Below are positions 53,381 to 63,961 of a stretch of 64,000 bases of DNA, in pieces (positions within the stretch are counted from its first letter, which is position 1; every line of letters begins with the position of its first letter). Below the pieces are notes generated by a model that made no database searches, was not told the DNA's origin, and saw only the letters and a program-made list of their open reading frames with translations. This DNA is from Deltaproteobacteria bacterium (GTDB lineage Bacteria; Myxococcota_A; UBA9160; SZUA-336). The stretch is from positions 1 through 64,000 of the forward strand of contig JAJDAJ010000026.1 of NCBI GenBank assembly GCA_029261925.1. Reading direction: 5' to 3'. A program made the position numbers and the translations under genes.

Positions 53381-56300
53381 CTAGGGCAGTGCCGGCGGGC
53401 AGACCTGTTGCGGGCCCGGGGAGGCGGCGGCCTCGACCCAGCGACGGAGCGCCACCGCCTGCACGATGTCGCAGTCGGGACTCGTCGGGACGACGCGGCA
53501 CCTGGCGAAGCCGTCGGGCGACAGCGATCCGGTGCCAGCCAGGGTCGCCCGCAGGGCCTGCACGTCTGCCAGAAGCAGGCGCCCGTCGGTGTCGACGTCC
53601 CCGCAGCGGCAGGCGTCGCCGATCGGGCCACCGTCGCTCGACGTCTGGTCGTTCGGGGTGAACGGGCAGTTGTCGAACACGTCGGCGAATCCGTCTCCGT
53701 CCGTGTCGGTGGCATTCGGGTCGAGCACGATGCTGGCGACCTCGTCGCTCGGCTGACCGCCGCGACCGATCGCGCGCACCAGGTAGGTCACGGCTCCGAG
53801 CGGCGCCGCGGGATCGACGAAGCCCTGGCCGGACGTCGTCGGCCACTCGCTGCCGATGTAGACCGGGTCGCCCGCGACCGAGTCGTAGCGCCACACGGAA
53901 AAGCCCAGCAGGTCCTGCGGCTCCGTCTGCCACGTGAGCACGCCCGCGCCCGACACGTCCCGCGACACCGTCAGCCCGTCGATGGCTCCGGGCTCGCAGG
54001 CGTCGCCCACGCGGTCGCCATCACGGTCGATCTGGAGCGCGTTCGCCGTCTGCGGGCAGTTGTCCAGGACGTCCGCGAGTCCGTCCTGGTCGCTGTCGCG
54101 ACAGCCCTCGTCGATCTCGTCGTCGCCATCGTTGTTCTCGCCGTCGCATAGCTCGTAGCCCGGAAGCTGTTCCAGGAACTCGTCAAACGGATTCTCCGGC
54201 TCTTCCAGAGGCTCGAGATCGGGGAACGGACCGGCCGGCGCGGCGGCCGCGGCCAGCGCCCCGAAGGAACCGGCGGCCGCCTCAGATGTGTTGCAGTCCA
54301 CACCGAGGATGTCTTCGCGGTACGCGAGCGGGAACGAGTAGCCGCTGTTCTCGCTCCAGTAGATGTGACAGGGGTGCCCGGCCGCCATCGCCGCCTCGTC
54401 GCTCCAGCCGACGAGCACATCGTCGTCATCGACCGTGTAGTCGTCCTGATCACCATCGAGGTCGTTGACGTCCGCCTGCACGCTGGACTCGATGGTGCCG
54501 TCGCAGTTCCAGTCGATGCCCGGAGCATGACCGGGCAGATTCGTGCTCTCGACGCTGCCACCGAAGCGGCGCCGCAGCAGCGTCTCGATCCCGTCGGTGA
54601 TCATGACGTAGCGGTACGGAACATCGGCCGGATCGAGCTCGTCGGGGTCCGTGCAGCGGTAGCGGGCCGCTGGGAACCAGCCCGGGTCGCACCACGTTCG
54701 CGTGCGCAGCCAGTCGGCGTAGGTACTGTCGAAGGTCTCGTCGAGACTGGTCTCGAAGAGCTGGGGCGCAACGACGTCGGTGAAGCCGAGCGACTGCGAG
54801 AGGTCGCCGGTGCCGGGGTCGTAGCAGAGGGCGTTCCCGTTGTAGCCATAGTTCATGATGCTGTGGTAGTTCGGCTTGCGGTTCTCGTTGACCTTCGCGG
54901 TGCCGTAGTAGATGTAGGGCCGCTGGCGCAGGCCGGCGCCCTCGTCCTGGTCGAGCACGACGACGTTCTGCACGCGCGGGCCACTGCGCCCGCCGTGTCC
55001 CAGCCCCGCGATGTGGCCGAGCTCGTGGATGAGCCGGTAGGCGACGTCGCCCCGGCGGCCGAGCGTCGAGTCCGCCGCCGAGCCCGCCAGCATGTCGATG
55101 TTCCCGAAACGCCACCATGCCGCGCTGCGACCCGACTTCTGCCGCGCGAACAGGTACAGATGCGTCCACCAGCGGCGCGGCTCCACCCAGTAGTTCCCCT
55201 GCGCGTCCTGCAGCGCCGGTGCGGAGGTGGCCGTCAGCGTCGACTCGTCGTCGACGGGCGCCGGCCGTTCGTTCAGGTCCGTCAGCCGCACCCCGACGCC
55301 GTGCACGTCGTACGCGTTGATCATCGCCTGCAGCTCGCCGTCCGTCGGCCGGTTGCCGGCCTCGTAGTCGAGCTGCAGCATGATGTCCCGCCGGCACTCG
55401 TTCGCGCCCATGTCGGGAAGGTCGATGAACACTCCGTCGTCAAAGCGCAGGCCGCGCACCTCCCACCCGTCGAGCAGTGTGTCGCCGTCCGTGTCGGGGT
55501 TGGAGGCCGAGGTGCACAGCAGAGCTTCGACCGCGTCGGACAGCCCGTCGCCGTCGGCGTCGGGCGTGTGCGGACCGAGCACGACCCACCGCGGACCGGC
55601 GTTCGTGCGGTTGCCGGTATTGTCGGTCGCCCGGCCGCCGAAGCGGAACATGCTGCGCGTGGGTGCGCTGACCACGAGCTCGCAGGTCGCCTCGAGCTGC
55701 CCGCCCCCGAAGTTGCACTGCGAAGCGGGCTGCGGGAGGTCGGTGAAGACGACGATCGATTCAACGCCCGCATCGTCCTCGGCGGTGATGCGCAGCCGGA
55801 TCAGGTCCCCCGGATCGGGGTCCGGTGGTGAGATCTCCGTGCGCACGCGCGGGCCGTCCGAGTCGGTGAAGCCGAAGAAGCGCCCGCGGGGCGTGCGTCC
55901 GACGCGCCCCCGGTGGTCGATCGCCTCCGCCCAGTACTCGTGCGCGCCCGGTCCGAAGACATCGCTGGCGATACAGGGGCGTGTCCCGGTCTCGATACCC
56001 GAGAATACGCAACGGCGTACCAGCACGTCGTCCACGTAGACGTCGATGATGTCGAGATCGACGTCGTCGCGGCCCGACGCCGACAGGGTCACGAGCTGGT
56101 CGGGGGCCGGCGAAAGCGTGGAGACGACGACCGACGCCGTGGGCGGCGCACCATCCGGAAGCGGCGCGGGCCCCGCATCGTCGATCCAGTAGAACGGCCA
56201 GCGCCAGGGCATCTCGCGATCGAAGGTCCCGTCGGGGATTCCCGCGTCGTCGAGCGGGCCGGAGATGTCCTGGTGCAGGAACTGGAGCCGGAAGCGCGTG

Positions 56301-57454
56301 GGATCCGGGAGCGCTTCCCGCGAGATGCGGAACTCGGCGTCGGCAAAGCTCGACGGCAGCCACGGACCCGGATCAGCGTTGAAGTCGAGGTCCACGAAGA
56401 CGAAGCGGCCCCAGCCGCTCCCGCCCGGGAGCGTGATCAAGCCGCCCGCCTGTTCGAAGGCGGTCTGGTTGAACCAGCTCGCGAGCACGCGCCAGTCGTC
56501 GTTCTGCGGGCGATCGCCGCCGTTGCCGAACGGATCCAGGTAGACTCCGGCGTGCTGGCCGGTGTTCGCTCCGAGCAGAACGTTGTTGAAGCAAACGTGC
56601 AGGTCCGTGTCGCTCGCTCCGATGCGAACGCGGGTCCCGAAGTCGCTGCCGCTGTAGAGGAGCGGAAGAGGAAGGGCCAGGTCGTATTCCTGCGCCGCAC
56701 CCAGCGCACAGAAGCCGTCCACGGAGATCGGGTCCACCAGGCGCGGCAGGCGCGTGGCCGCCGCCGGCGACGGCGAACCCGTGAACGACACCAGCACCGG
56801 TGGCACGGGATCGTGAACGCCGACCTCCTCTGCGCTCCCCTGCAGCGGCCAGCGAGCCGTCAGCCCGGGCGTTCCGGCGGGAGGCTCGTCGTACAGTGCG
56901 TTGCGGATGTCGGCTTGCGTGCGCATCACGTTCCAGATCCGGACGTCGGCGAGCTCACCCTGCCAGCCGTTGAAGAGCACGGCAGTCGGATCGTGAGCGA
57001 TCAGGAGGTCGGACGCGTTCCCCCCCAGCACCTCCCCCGCAGCCGCGACCAGGTCGACCTGGCCATTCAGGTAGTAGGTGCGCGTGGTTCCGTCGAAGGT
57101 CACGGCCACGTGCGTCCACTCTCCGATCGGCGCGACCGACGGCCCTTGCACGAGGGAGATCAGCCCGTTCGAGATGAAGCTCACGCGTCCACCGCAGAGC
57201 CCGAGCCACCACGCGCCCGCGCTCTTGGTCACGATCGTCTGGCAGGCGGCGTGGCTCGTGGGCTTCACCCACGCCTCCAGGGTCAGCACGCTGGACGGGT
57301 TCAGGACCGGTGCGTGCGGGATGCGGATCTCGGTGGAGCCGCCGAAGACCGGCGACTGCGCGAAGGCGGGCGCCGAGACCGCGAGCGTCACTGCAATCAG
57401 CGCCAGGAAAGAAGCGCGCGGCCGAAGCCACGCAGGCAGCAAGAGACTCCGCAT
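53381..57454 (-). CDS. Secreted multidomain metzincin metalloprotease with LamG and thrombospondin-3-like repeats
   Basis: The 1357-residue protein has a signal peptide (ALIAVTLAVSAPAFA) and a LamG/concanavalin-like domain (~36-200; LTLEAWVKPTSHAACQTIVT, ELADVRIWN). Then come beta-rich and Ig-like modules and a calcium-binding repeat (DADGDGLSDAVEALLCTSA, ~650). The zinc motif is RLIHELGHIAGLGHGG (H810, E811, H814, H820) with a Met-turn HSIMNYGYNG (M867), the metzincin pattern. More calcium repeats follow (DSDQDGLADVLDNCPQTAN, DTDGDGFADVFDNCPFTPN) and a dockerin-like end (CGDVDTDGRLLLADVQALR). It is likely an extracellular, Ca-stabilised protease. No surface anchor or secretion tag such as PEP-CTERM is evident. 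Confidence 0.85.
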   Translation of the reverse strand: MRSLLLPAWLRPRASFLALIAVTLAVSAPAFAQSPVFGGSTEIRIPHAPVLNPSSVLTLEAWVKPTSHAACQTIVTKSAGAWWLGLCGGRVSFISNGLISLVQGPSVAPIGEWTHVAVTFDGTTRTYYLNGQVDLVAAAGEVLGGNASDLLIAHDPTAVLFNGWQGELADVRIWNVMRTQADIRNALYDEPPAGTPGLTARWPLQGSAEEVGVHDPVPPVLVSFTGSPSPAAATRLPRLVDPISVDGFCALGAAQEYDLALPLPLLYSGSDFGTRVRIGASDTDLHVCFNNVLLGANTGQHAGVYLDPFGNGGDRPQNDDWRVLASWFNQTAFEQAGGLITLPGGSGWGRFVFVDLDFNADPGPWLPSSFADAEFRISREALPDPTRFRLQFLHQDISGPLDDAGIPDGTFDREMPWRWPFYWIDDAGPAPLPDGAPPTASVVVSTLSPAPDQLVTLSASGRDDVDLDIIDVYVDDVLVRRCVFSGIETGTRPCIASDVFGPGAHEYWAEAIDHRGRVGRTPRGRFFGFTDSDGPRVRTEISPPDPDPGDLIRLRITAEDDAGVESIVVFTDLPQPASQCNFGGGQLEATCELVVSAPTRSMFRFGGRATDNTGNRTNAGPRWVVLGPHTPDADGDGLSDAVEALLCTSASNPDTDGDTLLDGWEVRGLRFDDGVFIDLPDMGANECRRDIMLQLDYEAGNRPTDGELQAMINAYDVHGVGVRLTDLNERPAPVDDESTLTATSAPALQDAQGNYWVEPRRWWTHLYLFARQKSGRSAAWWRFGNIDMLAGSAADSTLGRRGDVAYRLIHELGHIAGLGHGGRSGPRVQNVVVLDQDEGAGLRQRPYIYYGTAKVNENRKPNYHSIMNYGYNGNALCYDPGTGDLSQSLGFTDVVAPQLFETSLDETFDSTYADWLRTRTWCDPGWFPAARYRCTDPDELDPADVPYRYVMITDGIETLLRRRFGGSVESTNLPGHAPGIDWNCDGTIESSVQADVNDLDGDQDDYTVDDDDVLVGWSDEAAMAAGHPCHIYWSENSGYSFPLAYREDILGVDCNTSEAAAGSFGALAAAAAPAGPFPDLEPLEEPENPFDEFLEQLPGYELCDGENNDGDDEIDEGCRDSDQDGLADVLDNCPQTANALQIDRDGDRVGDACEPGAIDGLTVSRDVSGAGVLTWQTEPQDLLGFSVWRYDSVAGDPVYIGSEWPTTSGQGFVDPAAPLGAVTYLVRAIGRGGQPSDEVASIVLDPNATDTDGDGFADVFDNCPFTPNDQTSSDGGPIGDACRCGDVDTDGRLLLADVQALRATLAGTGSLSPDGFARCRVVPTSPDCDIVQAVALRRWVEAAASPGPQQVCPPALP

Positions 57455-57506
57455 GGGCTCGCCGGGAACCCTAGCACGTCGCGTGTCGGGCGGGGTCGTG
57501 CCGCCG

Positions 57507-59909
57507 TCAGCTCGCCGGACGCCCGGCGCCGTCCGGCGGCCGCACCTCGAGAACGCCCTCGTCGATCAGCGCCTCGAGCTCTCCATCCGGGATAACCAGC
57601 ACGTCGCGACAGATTTCCCGGGTGTGCTCGCCGACGCGTGGCGCCGCCTCGACGCGCGCGTCCGGCATGCCCATGGCGCGGAAGGCCGGGCCATCGAGCC
57701 CGATGAGGCCGAGACCCGGCTGAGCCACCGGCCGCTCGAAGCGGCGCGCCGCGAAGTGCGCGTCGTCGAGCGTCTCGCGCGCGGTCAGCATCGGACCCGC
57801 GGGAACGCCGGCTGCCTGGAGCTCGCGCGCCACCGCGTACTTGTCCCGGGAGCGGGTCCAGCTTCCGAGGCACGCGTCCAGATCGACCTGGCCCGCGAGC
57901 CGCCCCTGCGCCGTCCTCCAGCGATCGTCACTCGCCCAGTCGGGGCTGCCCAGCGCGCGGCACAGCGCTGCCCAGTCGGCATCGTCGCGGACCGTGATCA
58001 CACACCACTGGTCGTCCCCGGCGCAGGGGTAGGCGCCCCAGGGTGCGCCCCGCTGGCTCCGGTTTCCCAGGGGCCCCACGGAGCCGGGCTCGAGGGCCGC
58101 CAGGAGCAGGAGATCTCCCAGCATCCCCGTCACGGTCTCGACCTGGGCGGCCTCGCAGTGATGTCCCCGGTCGCTTCGCTCGCGCTCCAGCAGCGCGGCA
58201 ACGGCCAGAAGCGCGACGTGGCGGCCCGTCAGATGATCGGGGAACGCCGATCCGCCTCCGGCGGGAGCGCTGGCATCAGGGTAGCTCCACAGGTGGACCA
58301 TCCCGCCCATGGGCTGGGTGCTGGGACCGTAGCCGGTCCAGTGGGCCCACGGACCGCGGGATCCGAGGAGCTGGCTCGAGACCATCGAGCAGCGCGGGTT
58401 CATCCGCTGCACATCGGCCCAGCCGATCCCCAGATCGTCCTGCTTGCCCGTCGCGTAGTTCTCGATCACCACGTCGGCCCGACGCACGAGCTCACGCAGG
58501 ATCCGACGACCGCCCGGGTGGCGCAGATTCAGGCCGAAACCGCGCTTGCTCCGGTTGGAGGAGGCATAGGCCCAGGACATCTCGCTGCCCCGGATCACGC
58601 GGATGAAGTCGGGGTAGCGACTCGACTCGACCTTGATCACGTCGGCGCCGTACTCGGCGAGCATCCGCCCACCCTCGGTACCGACGCCGCCGACACCGAA
58701 GTCGAGGACGCGAACGCCCTCCAGCGGCGCCGCCGGGAGCGGGATCGCGGCTTGCCCGGCGCGCGGTACGAGAGGCTCCGCGCGCAACGCGGCGCCGTGC
58801 TCGTCGAGCGCGGGTGCGGGCCCGCGAGCTCCCGCGCGCTCCCCGTCGATCTCGTGGAAGCCCGCGGCGACCCGAGCCCGAAGTCCGGGTGCGATCTCGG
58901 CTTCGACGAAGGAACCGCGCGCGACGAGGTGCTCGTTCTCGAGAACCTGATCCGGTGTGAGCACGGGGGTGCAGGCGATGCCGCGCCCCTGCGCCTGCAC
59001 ACAGATGTCTCGCATCGCCATGGGTGCGAAGTGCGCCTCGTACAGGCCGGCGAGGACGTCGCCATTGGTCAGACGCGACGGCAGCAGCTCCCAGTAGGGA
59101 TCCGCGAAGGCCTCGGGCGACCCGAGCCACTCCCACATGGCGCGCCACTGGCGCGGGGTGAAGATGACCAGGCGCACGAACCCGTCCCTGCAGCGATAGA
59201 TCGGATACATCGCACCCGACCCCTCGCGCTTCTCGACGCGCTCGTCCCCCTGGTTGCGGGCCAGTGTCGCTGCGGGATAGGACCAGTCGGTGCACTGTGC
59301 GCCGGCCTCGAGCGCCGACAGGTCGATGTGCTGCCCCGCACCCGAGCGCAGACGCTGATGGCAGGCGAGCAGTGTCGCGTACGCCGCGGTCGTCGCCGCG
59401 ATGTCGTGGCCGAAGGCGCCGGGTGGAATCAGCGGCTCGCGATCCGCTGCACCCGCCCTCCACATCTGCCCGCTCATCGCATCGACGACCGCGGAGGTCG
59501 CGACCCGATCGCGGTAGGGGCCAGTCTGGCCGAAGTCCGTGATCGACGTGACGATCAGATGGGGGTGGCGCTCGATCAGTGCGGCGGGGGCGAGGTCGCG
59601 CGCCCGGAGCCAGCCAGGCGGGAAGCTCTCGAGCATCGCGTCGGATCCGGCGAGCTGCCGGTGCAGCTCGGCGCGACCGGCCGGATCATCGAGCTCGAGC
59701 GCGAGCCCGCGCTTGCCCATGTTGCGATAGGCGAAGTAGAGGCTCTGGCCGTCGTGAAGGGGAGGCAGGGCTCGTGAGCGGGCACCGCCCGGCGGCTCGA
59801 TCCGGATCACGTCCGCGCCCAGGTCGGCGAGCAGGCGTCCGCAGAGCTCTCCTCTCTCGTCCGCCAGATCGACGACCCGCAGGCCTCTCAGCAATCGCGT
59901 GCTCGACAT
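57507..59909 (-). CDS. Tandem-fused CaiB/BaiF CoA-transferase (class III)
   Basis: The 800-residue protein holds two complete class III CoA-transferase domains in one chain, instead of the usual ~400-residue single domain. Domain 1 (~1-390) begins LLRGLRVVDLADERGELCGR with GADVIRIEPPGG and has a candidate catalytic Asp in AFGHDIAATTAAYATLLA. Domain 2 (~400-795) begins LEGVRVLDFGVGGVGTEGGR with GADVIKVESSRYP, and its Asp lies in SAFPDHLTGRHVALLA. It moves CoA between acyl-CoA and a free acid. Followed on the same strand by enoyl-CoA hydratase, suggesting activation and beta-oxidation of a particular acid. Confidence 0.9.
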   Translation of the reverse strand: MSSTRLLRGLRVVDLADERGELCGRLLADLGADVIRIEPPGGARSRALPPLHDGQSLYFAYRNMGKRGLALELDDPAGRAELHRQLAGSDAMLESFPPGWLRARDLAPAALIERHPHLIVTSITDFGQTGPYRDRVATSAVVDAMSGQMWRAGAADREPLIPPGAFGHDIAATTAAYATLLACHQRLRSGAGQHIDLSALEAGAQCTDWSYPAATLARNQGDERVEKREGSGAMYPIYRCRDGFVRLVIFTPRQWRAMWEWLGSPEAFADPYWELLPSRLTNGDVLAGLYEAHFAPMAMRDICVQAQGRGIACTPVLTPDQVLENEHLVARGSFVEAEIAPGLRARVAAGFHEIDGERAGARGPAPALDEHGAALRAEPLVPRAGQAAIPLPAAPLEGVRVLDFGVGGVGTEGGRMLAEYGADVIKVESSRYPDFIRVIRGSEMSWAYASSNRSKRGFGLNLRHPGGRRILRELVRRADVVIENYATGKQDDLGIGWADVQRMNPRCSMVSSQLLGSRGPWAHWTGYGPSTQPMGGMVHLWSYPDASAPAGGGSAFPDHLTGRHVALLAVAALLERERSDRGHHCEAAQVETVTGMLGDLLLLAALEPGSVGPLGNRSQRGAPWGAYPCAGDDQWCVITVRDDADWAALCRALGSPDWASDDRWRTAQGRLAGQVDLDACLGSWTRSRDKYAVARELQAAGVPAGPMLTARETLDDAHFAARRFERPVAQPGLGLIGLDGPAFRAMGMPDARVEAAPRVGEHTREICRDVLVIPDGELEALIDEGVLEVRPPDGAGRPAS

Positions 59910-59939
59910 CCGCTGGCCACTCCGGAAGGGTCGGGCGCC

Positions 59940-60716
59940 TCAGCGTCCCTTCCAGACCGGGGAGCGCTTCTCGACGAAGGCGCGCGGTCCCTCCTTGAAG
60001 TCCTCGGTCCGGCGCAGCCGCCCGATCGCCTCGTCGGTCGCCCGGCGAGCCTGCTCCTCGCCGAGCACCGCCGACCCCCGCGCCAGTGCCAGCGCCTCCT
60101 GCACCGCGAGCGGTGCGTTGGCCGCGATTCGGCGCGCGATGACCAGCACCGTCTCGAGCAGCTCGTCGGGCGGCGAGACGTGGTTGATCAGCCCGAGGTC
60201 GTGGGCTCGCCGCGCCCCGATCGGCTCTCCCGTCACGATGAGCTCCAGCGCGACGTGGAGGGGCATGGCGCGCGGCAGGCGCGTGGTTCCGTCCGCACCG
60301 GCGATGAGCCCGCGCTGGGGCTCGGGCAGACCGAATGCGGCGTCCGGCGTGGCGACGATCATGTCGCAGGCGAGAGCCAGCTCGAATCCGCCGGCCAGGG
60401 CCTTGCCGCGGACGGCCGCGATCCACGGCTTGGATCGCCGCACACGCACGAAGCCCGCGAAGCCGCCCCCGGGCGTCGAGATCCCCGCGACCTCACCGGC
60501 CGCGACCGCGGCCAGGTCGGCGCCGGCCGAGAAGACCCGGTCGTTCGAAGAGGCGAGGATCGCGGCGCGGATCGCGGGATCGTTCTCGCTGCGCTCGACG
60601 GCGCTCGCGAGGCCCGCGGCCACCGCCGCGTTCACGGCGTTGCGCTTCTCGGGGCGGTTCAGCGTGACCAGCGCGATCCCCGGCTCGACCTCCTGGTAGA
60701 GGACTTCCTCCTCCAT
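59940..60716 (-). CDS. Enoyl-CoA hydratase/isomerase family protein
   Basis: This 258-residue crotonase-fold protein has both catalytic glutamates: AGGFELALACDMIVA (first Glu) and AAFGLPEPQRGLIAGADG (second Glu), plus the oxyanion-hole segments DRVFSAGADLAAVAAGE and RGKALAGG. RLPRAMPLHVALELIVTGEP and the C-terminal EDFKEGPRAFVEKRSPVW are typical of short-chain enoyl-CoA hydratases. The ATG at 60716 has AGGGGAG upstream. It lies upstream of the CoA-transferase with a 30-nt gap. Substrate unknown. Confidence 0.92.
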   Translation of the reverse strand: MEEEVLYQEVEPGIALVTLNRPEKRNAVNAAVAAGLASAVERSENDPAIRAAILASSNDRVFSAGADLAAVAAGEVAGISTPGGGFAGFVRVRRSKPWIAAVRGKALAGGFELALACDMIVATPDAAFGLPEPQRGLIAGADGTTRLPRAMPLHVALELIVTGEPIGARRAHDLGLINHVSPPDELLETVLVIARRIAANAPLAVQEALALARGSAVLGEEQARRATDEAIGRLRRTEDFKEGPRAFVEKRSPVWKGR

Positions 60717-60840
60717 GCTCCCCTTCCTTCCCGGATCACCGACCCGTCGCGCACGCTTTCCGTTCGCCATCAGGCCGTTGCGAATCCAGAGTCGTTCGCT
60801 CTTGGCTCCGCCGAGCCGCCGCTCTTGCTCGATCGCGAGC

Positions 60841-62265
60841 CTATCGCAACCCGGCCTCGCGGGTGAGCCGACCCGGATCCTGTCGAGGCTCCGTGCCTCG
60901 CGATCCACGCTGTGCCAGGAGCGCCTGTGCGAGCTGCAACATGCGCGGCTCGCTGTTCGGTGTGCCCATGATCTGCAGGCCGATGGGCATGCCCGTCAGC
61001 AGGCCCGCCGGGATGCTGACCGCCGGCCACCCGAGCAGGTTGGCGGCCGCCGTGTGCGCCGCATAGGTATTCATCATGCGGCCCTCCGCCTTCCACCCGT
61101 TCGCCCACTCCTGACGCGTCGGGGCGACTCCCTGGAAGGTCGGCGAGAGGATGAAGTCCCTGCCCTCGAGAACACGGGTGAACGTTTCCCAGATTCGCGC
61201 CCGGGACTCCCGGGCGCGGACGATCTCCCGGCCCGGAGGAGGACCGTAGACCGCGATCGTCGAGTCGCTGAGCGTGGCAGCATCGCAGGCCGTGCTCGGG
61301 TCCTCGAAGACCTCCTTCGTCTCCTCGATCTCCGCGCCTGCCGCCACGGAGAGCTCGAAGGCGATCCTGCGCAGCTCGTTGATGGCCTCGAGAGAGTCTG
61401 GACCCGCGTAGGTCGATGCGTAGCCGAAGTCATCGGTCCAGACGAGACGCAGGCCCCTGGCGCCGCCCTCGATTCCCGACAGAAAGTCAGGCGGGTCGTC
61501 AGGCAGGCAGAACATGTCGCGCGGATCCGGCCCGCTGAGGACGGACAGGATCGTGGCGGCATCGCGCACGTCTCGCGCGAGGGGGCCGGGCGCGGAGAGC
61601 AGCCTGGGACCCATGTGCGCCCAGTCGAAGGATGCGACGCGCCCGCGCGTGGCGAGCATGCCGACCAGCCCGCAGTAGGCGGCCGGCAACCGATTGGAGC
61701 CCCTTCCGTCGGTGCCGATGGCGGCGGGGACCATGGCGGACGAAACGGCACATGCGGCGCCGGTGCTCGAATCCCCGCACACGCGCTGGCGATCCCAGGG
61801 ATTCTGGGGCTGCCGGTCGGAGTCTCCGAACTCGCGCGCCGTCAGTCCGGCGATCGTCGGGCCAAACAGGATCGCGCCGGCCCGGCGGAGACGCTCGGCC
61901 TCGACACCGTCTCGCTCGGCCGTCGCTCTTTCCGCCAGCAGCAGGTTCTGCCAGGTCATCCCCTGGATCGGAAAGAACTCCTTGAGCGCGAACGGAACCC
62001 CGTGAAGCGGGCCGATGTCGTCTCCCGCCAGGACGGCTGCCTCTGCCCTTCGCGCCTGGTCGCGGGCCCCCTCGACGTCGATCATGCGGAAGGCGTGCAA
62101 TGCCGGGTCGAGGCCCTCGACGCGGCCGAGGAAGTGGTCCGTGACCTCGACCGGTGAAACCTCGCGCCTGGCCACCAGCTCCCGGATCCGCCACGCCGGA
62201 AGCCAGGTGAGCTCGCCATCGGCTGCCGGTGTCGCGGATGCGAGCCGTGCTTCCACCTGCGTCAT
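60841..62265 (-). CDS. Amidase signature family enzyme
   Basis: The 474-residue enzyme keeps the Ser-cisSer-Lys triad: Lys95 in GVPFALKEFF, the cis-Ser at 166/167 in CGDSSTGAACAVSSA, and the nucleophile Ser190 in GTDGRGSNRLPAAYCG. The glycine-rich stretch is unusual (GDSSTGAA instead of GGSSGGSA), so it is a divergent member, not GatA itself. C-terminal blocks (NLLGWPAVSIPAGLLTGMPI, GLQIMG) are canonical. It hydrolyses an amide of unknown identity. It is 124 bp upstream of the enoyl-CoA hydratase on the same strand. Confidence 0.88.
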   Translation of the reverse strand: MTQVEARLASATPAADGELTWLPAWRIRELVARREVSPVEVTDHFLGRVEGLDPALHAFRMIDVEGARDQARRAEAAVLAGDDIGPLHGVPFALKEFFPIQGMTWQNLLLAERATAERDGVEAERLRRAGAILFGPTIAGLTAREFGDSDRQPQNPWDRQRVCGDSSTGAACAVSSAMVPAAIGTDGRGSNRLPAAYCGLVGMLATRGRVASFDWAHMGPRLLSAPGPLARDVRDAATILSVLSGPDPRDMFCLPDDPPDFLSGIEGGARGLRLVWTDDFGYASTYAGPDSLEAINELRRIAFELSVAAGAEIEETKEVFEDPSTACDAATLSDSTIAVYGPPPGREIVRARESRARIWETFTRVLEGRDFILSPTFQGVAPTRQEWANGWKAEGRMMNTYAAHTAAANLLGWPAVSIPAGLLTGMPIGLQIMGTPNSEPRMLQLAQALLAQRGSRGTEPRQDPGRLTREAGLR

Positions 62266-62290
62266 CGTCGATCACTCCCGCGCGTGAGCT

Positions 62291-62353
62291 TCAGGCGAGG
62301 ATGGGCTGTCCCTGGGCCGGGTCGAGGTAGTCGCGCCATCCCGCGATCTTGCC
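62291..62353 (-). pseudogene. C-terminal remnant resembling limonene-epoxide-hydrolase/SnoaL proteins
   Basis: A short minus-strand stretch encodes GKIAGWRDYLDPAQGQPILA and a stop. The pattern 'GKIxxWRDYxD' is characteristic of the C-terminus of limonene-1,2-epoxide hydrolase-like proteins. No matching upstream part is found in this frame, so it appears to be a truncated relic. Confidence 0.45.
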
Positions 62354-62379
62354 ACGCCGTGGTCTCGTGCGCGTGATCC

Positions 62380-62665
62380 ATGGTCCACTGGCACAGCGTG
62401 GAGGTCCACGCCTACGTGGTCGAGGGCGAGACCTCGTTCCTCGATGCGGACAGCGGCGAGCGATTGCCCGTGAAAGCCGGCGACAAGATCGTGATCCCTG
62501 CCCGCGCGCTTCACGCCGAGGGCGAGGTCGCGGATCGCGGATCGCGTGGTCCAAATCATCGCCCTCCCCGAGGCGCGGTCGCCCGAGCAGCAGCTTCGAC
62601 AGCTGGCCCCGAAGGACTGGAGCGCGCAGCCGGATCCCCGTCGCGAAACCGCGCGCGCCCCGCGC
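62380..62665 (+). pseudogene. Truncated, frameshifted cupin gene
   Basis: The frame from the ATG at 62380 encodes a cupin beta-barrel strand with metal-binding histidines (MVHWHSVEVHAYVVEGETSF, then AGDKIVIPARALHAEGEVAD). After a 7-bp tandem duplication (CGGATCG at 62531-62537 and 62538-62544) the reading frame shifts; the other frame continues sensibly as VVQIIALPEARSPEQQLRQL. Removing one copy joins the two into one cupin. The N-terminal ~30 residues are also missing, as an in-frame stop sits 6 nt before the ATG. Most of the 400-bp gap between the amidase and the regulator is this fragment and the relic at 62291. Confidence 0.6.

Positions 62666-63961
<1,296 letters not shown>

Noticed and set aside
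53381..57454. PEP-CTERM or LPxTG surface-anchoring signal on the large protease
   Set aside because: The C-terminus (PGPQQVCPPALP) has no hydrophobic helix or basic tail.
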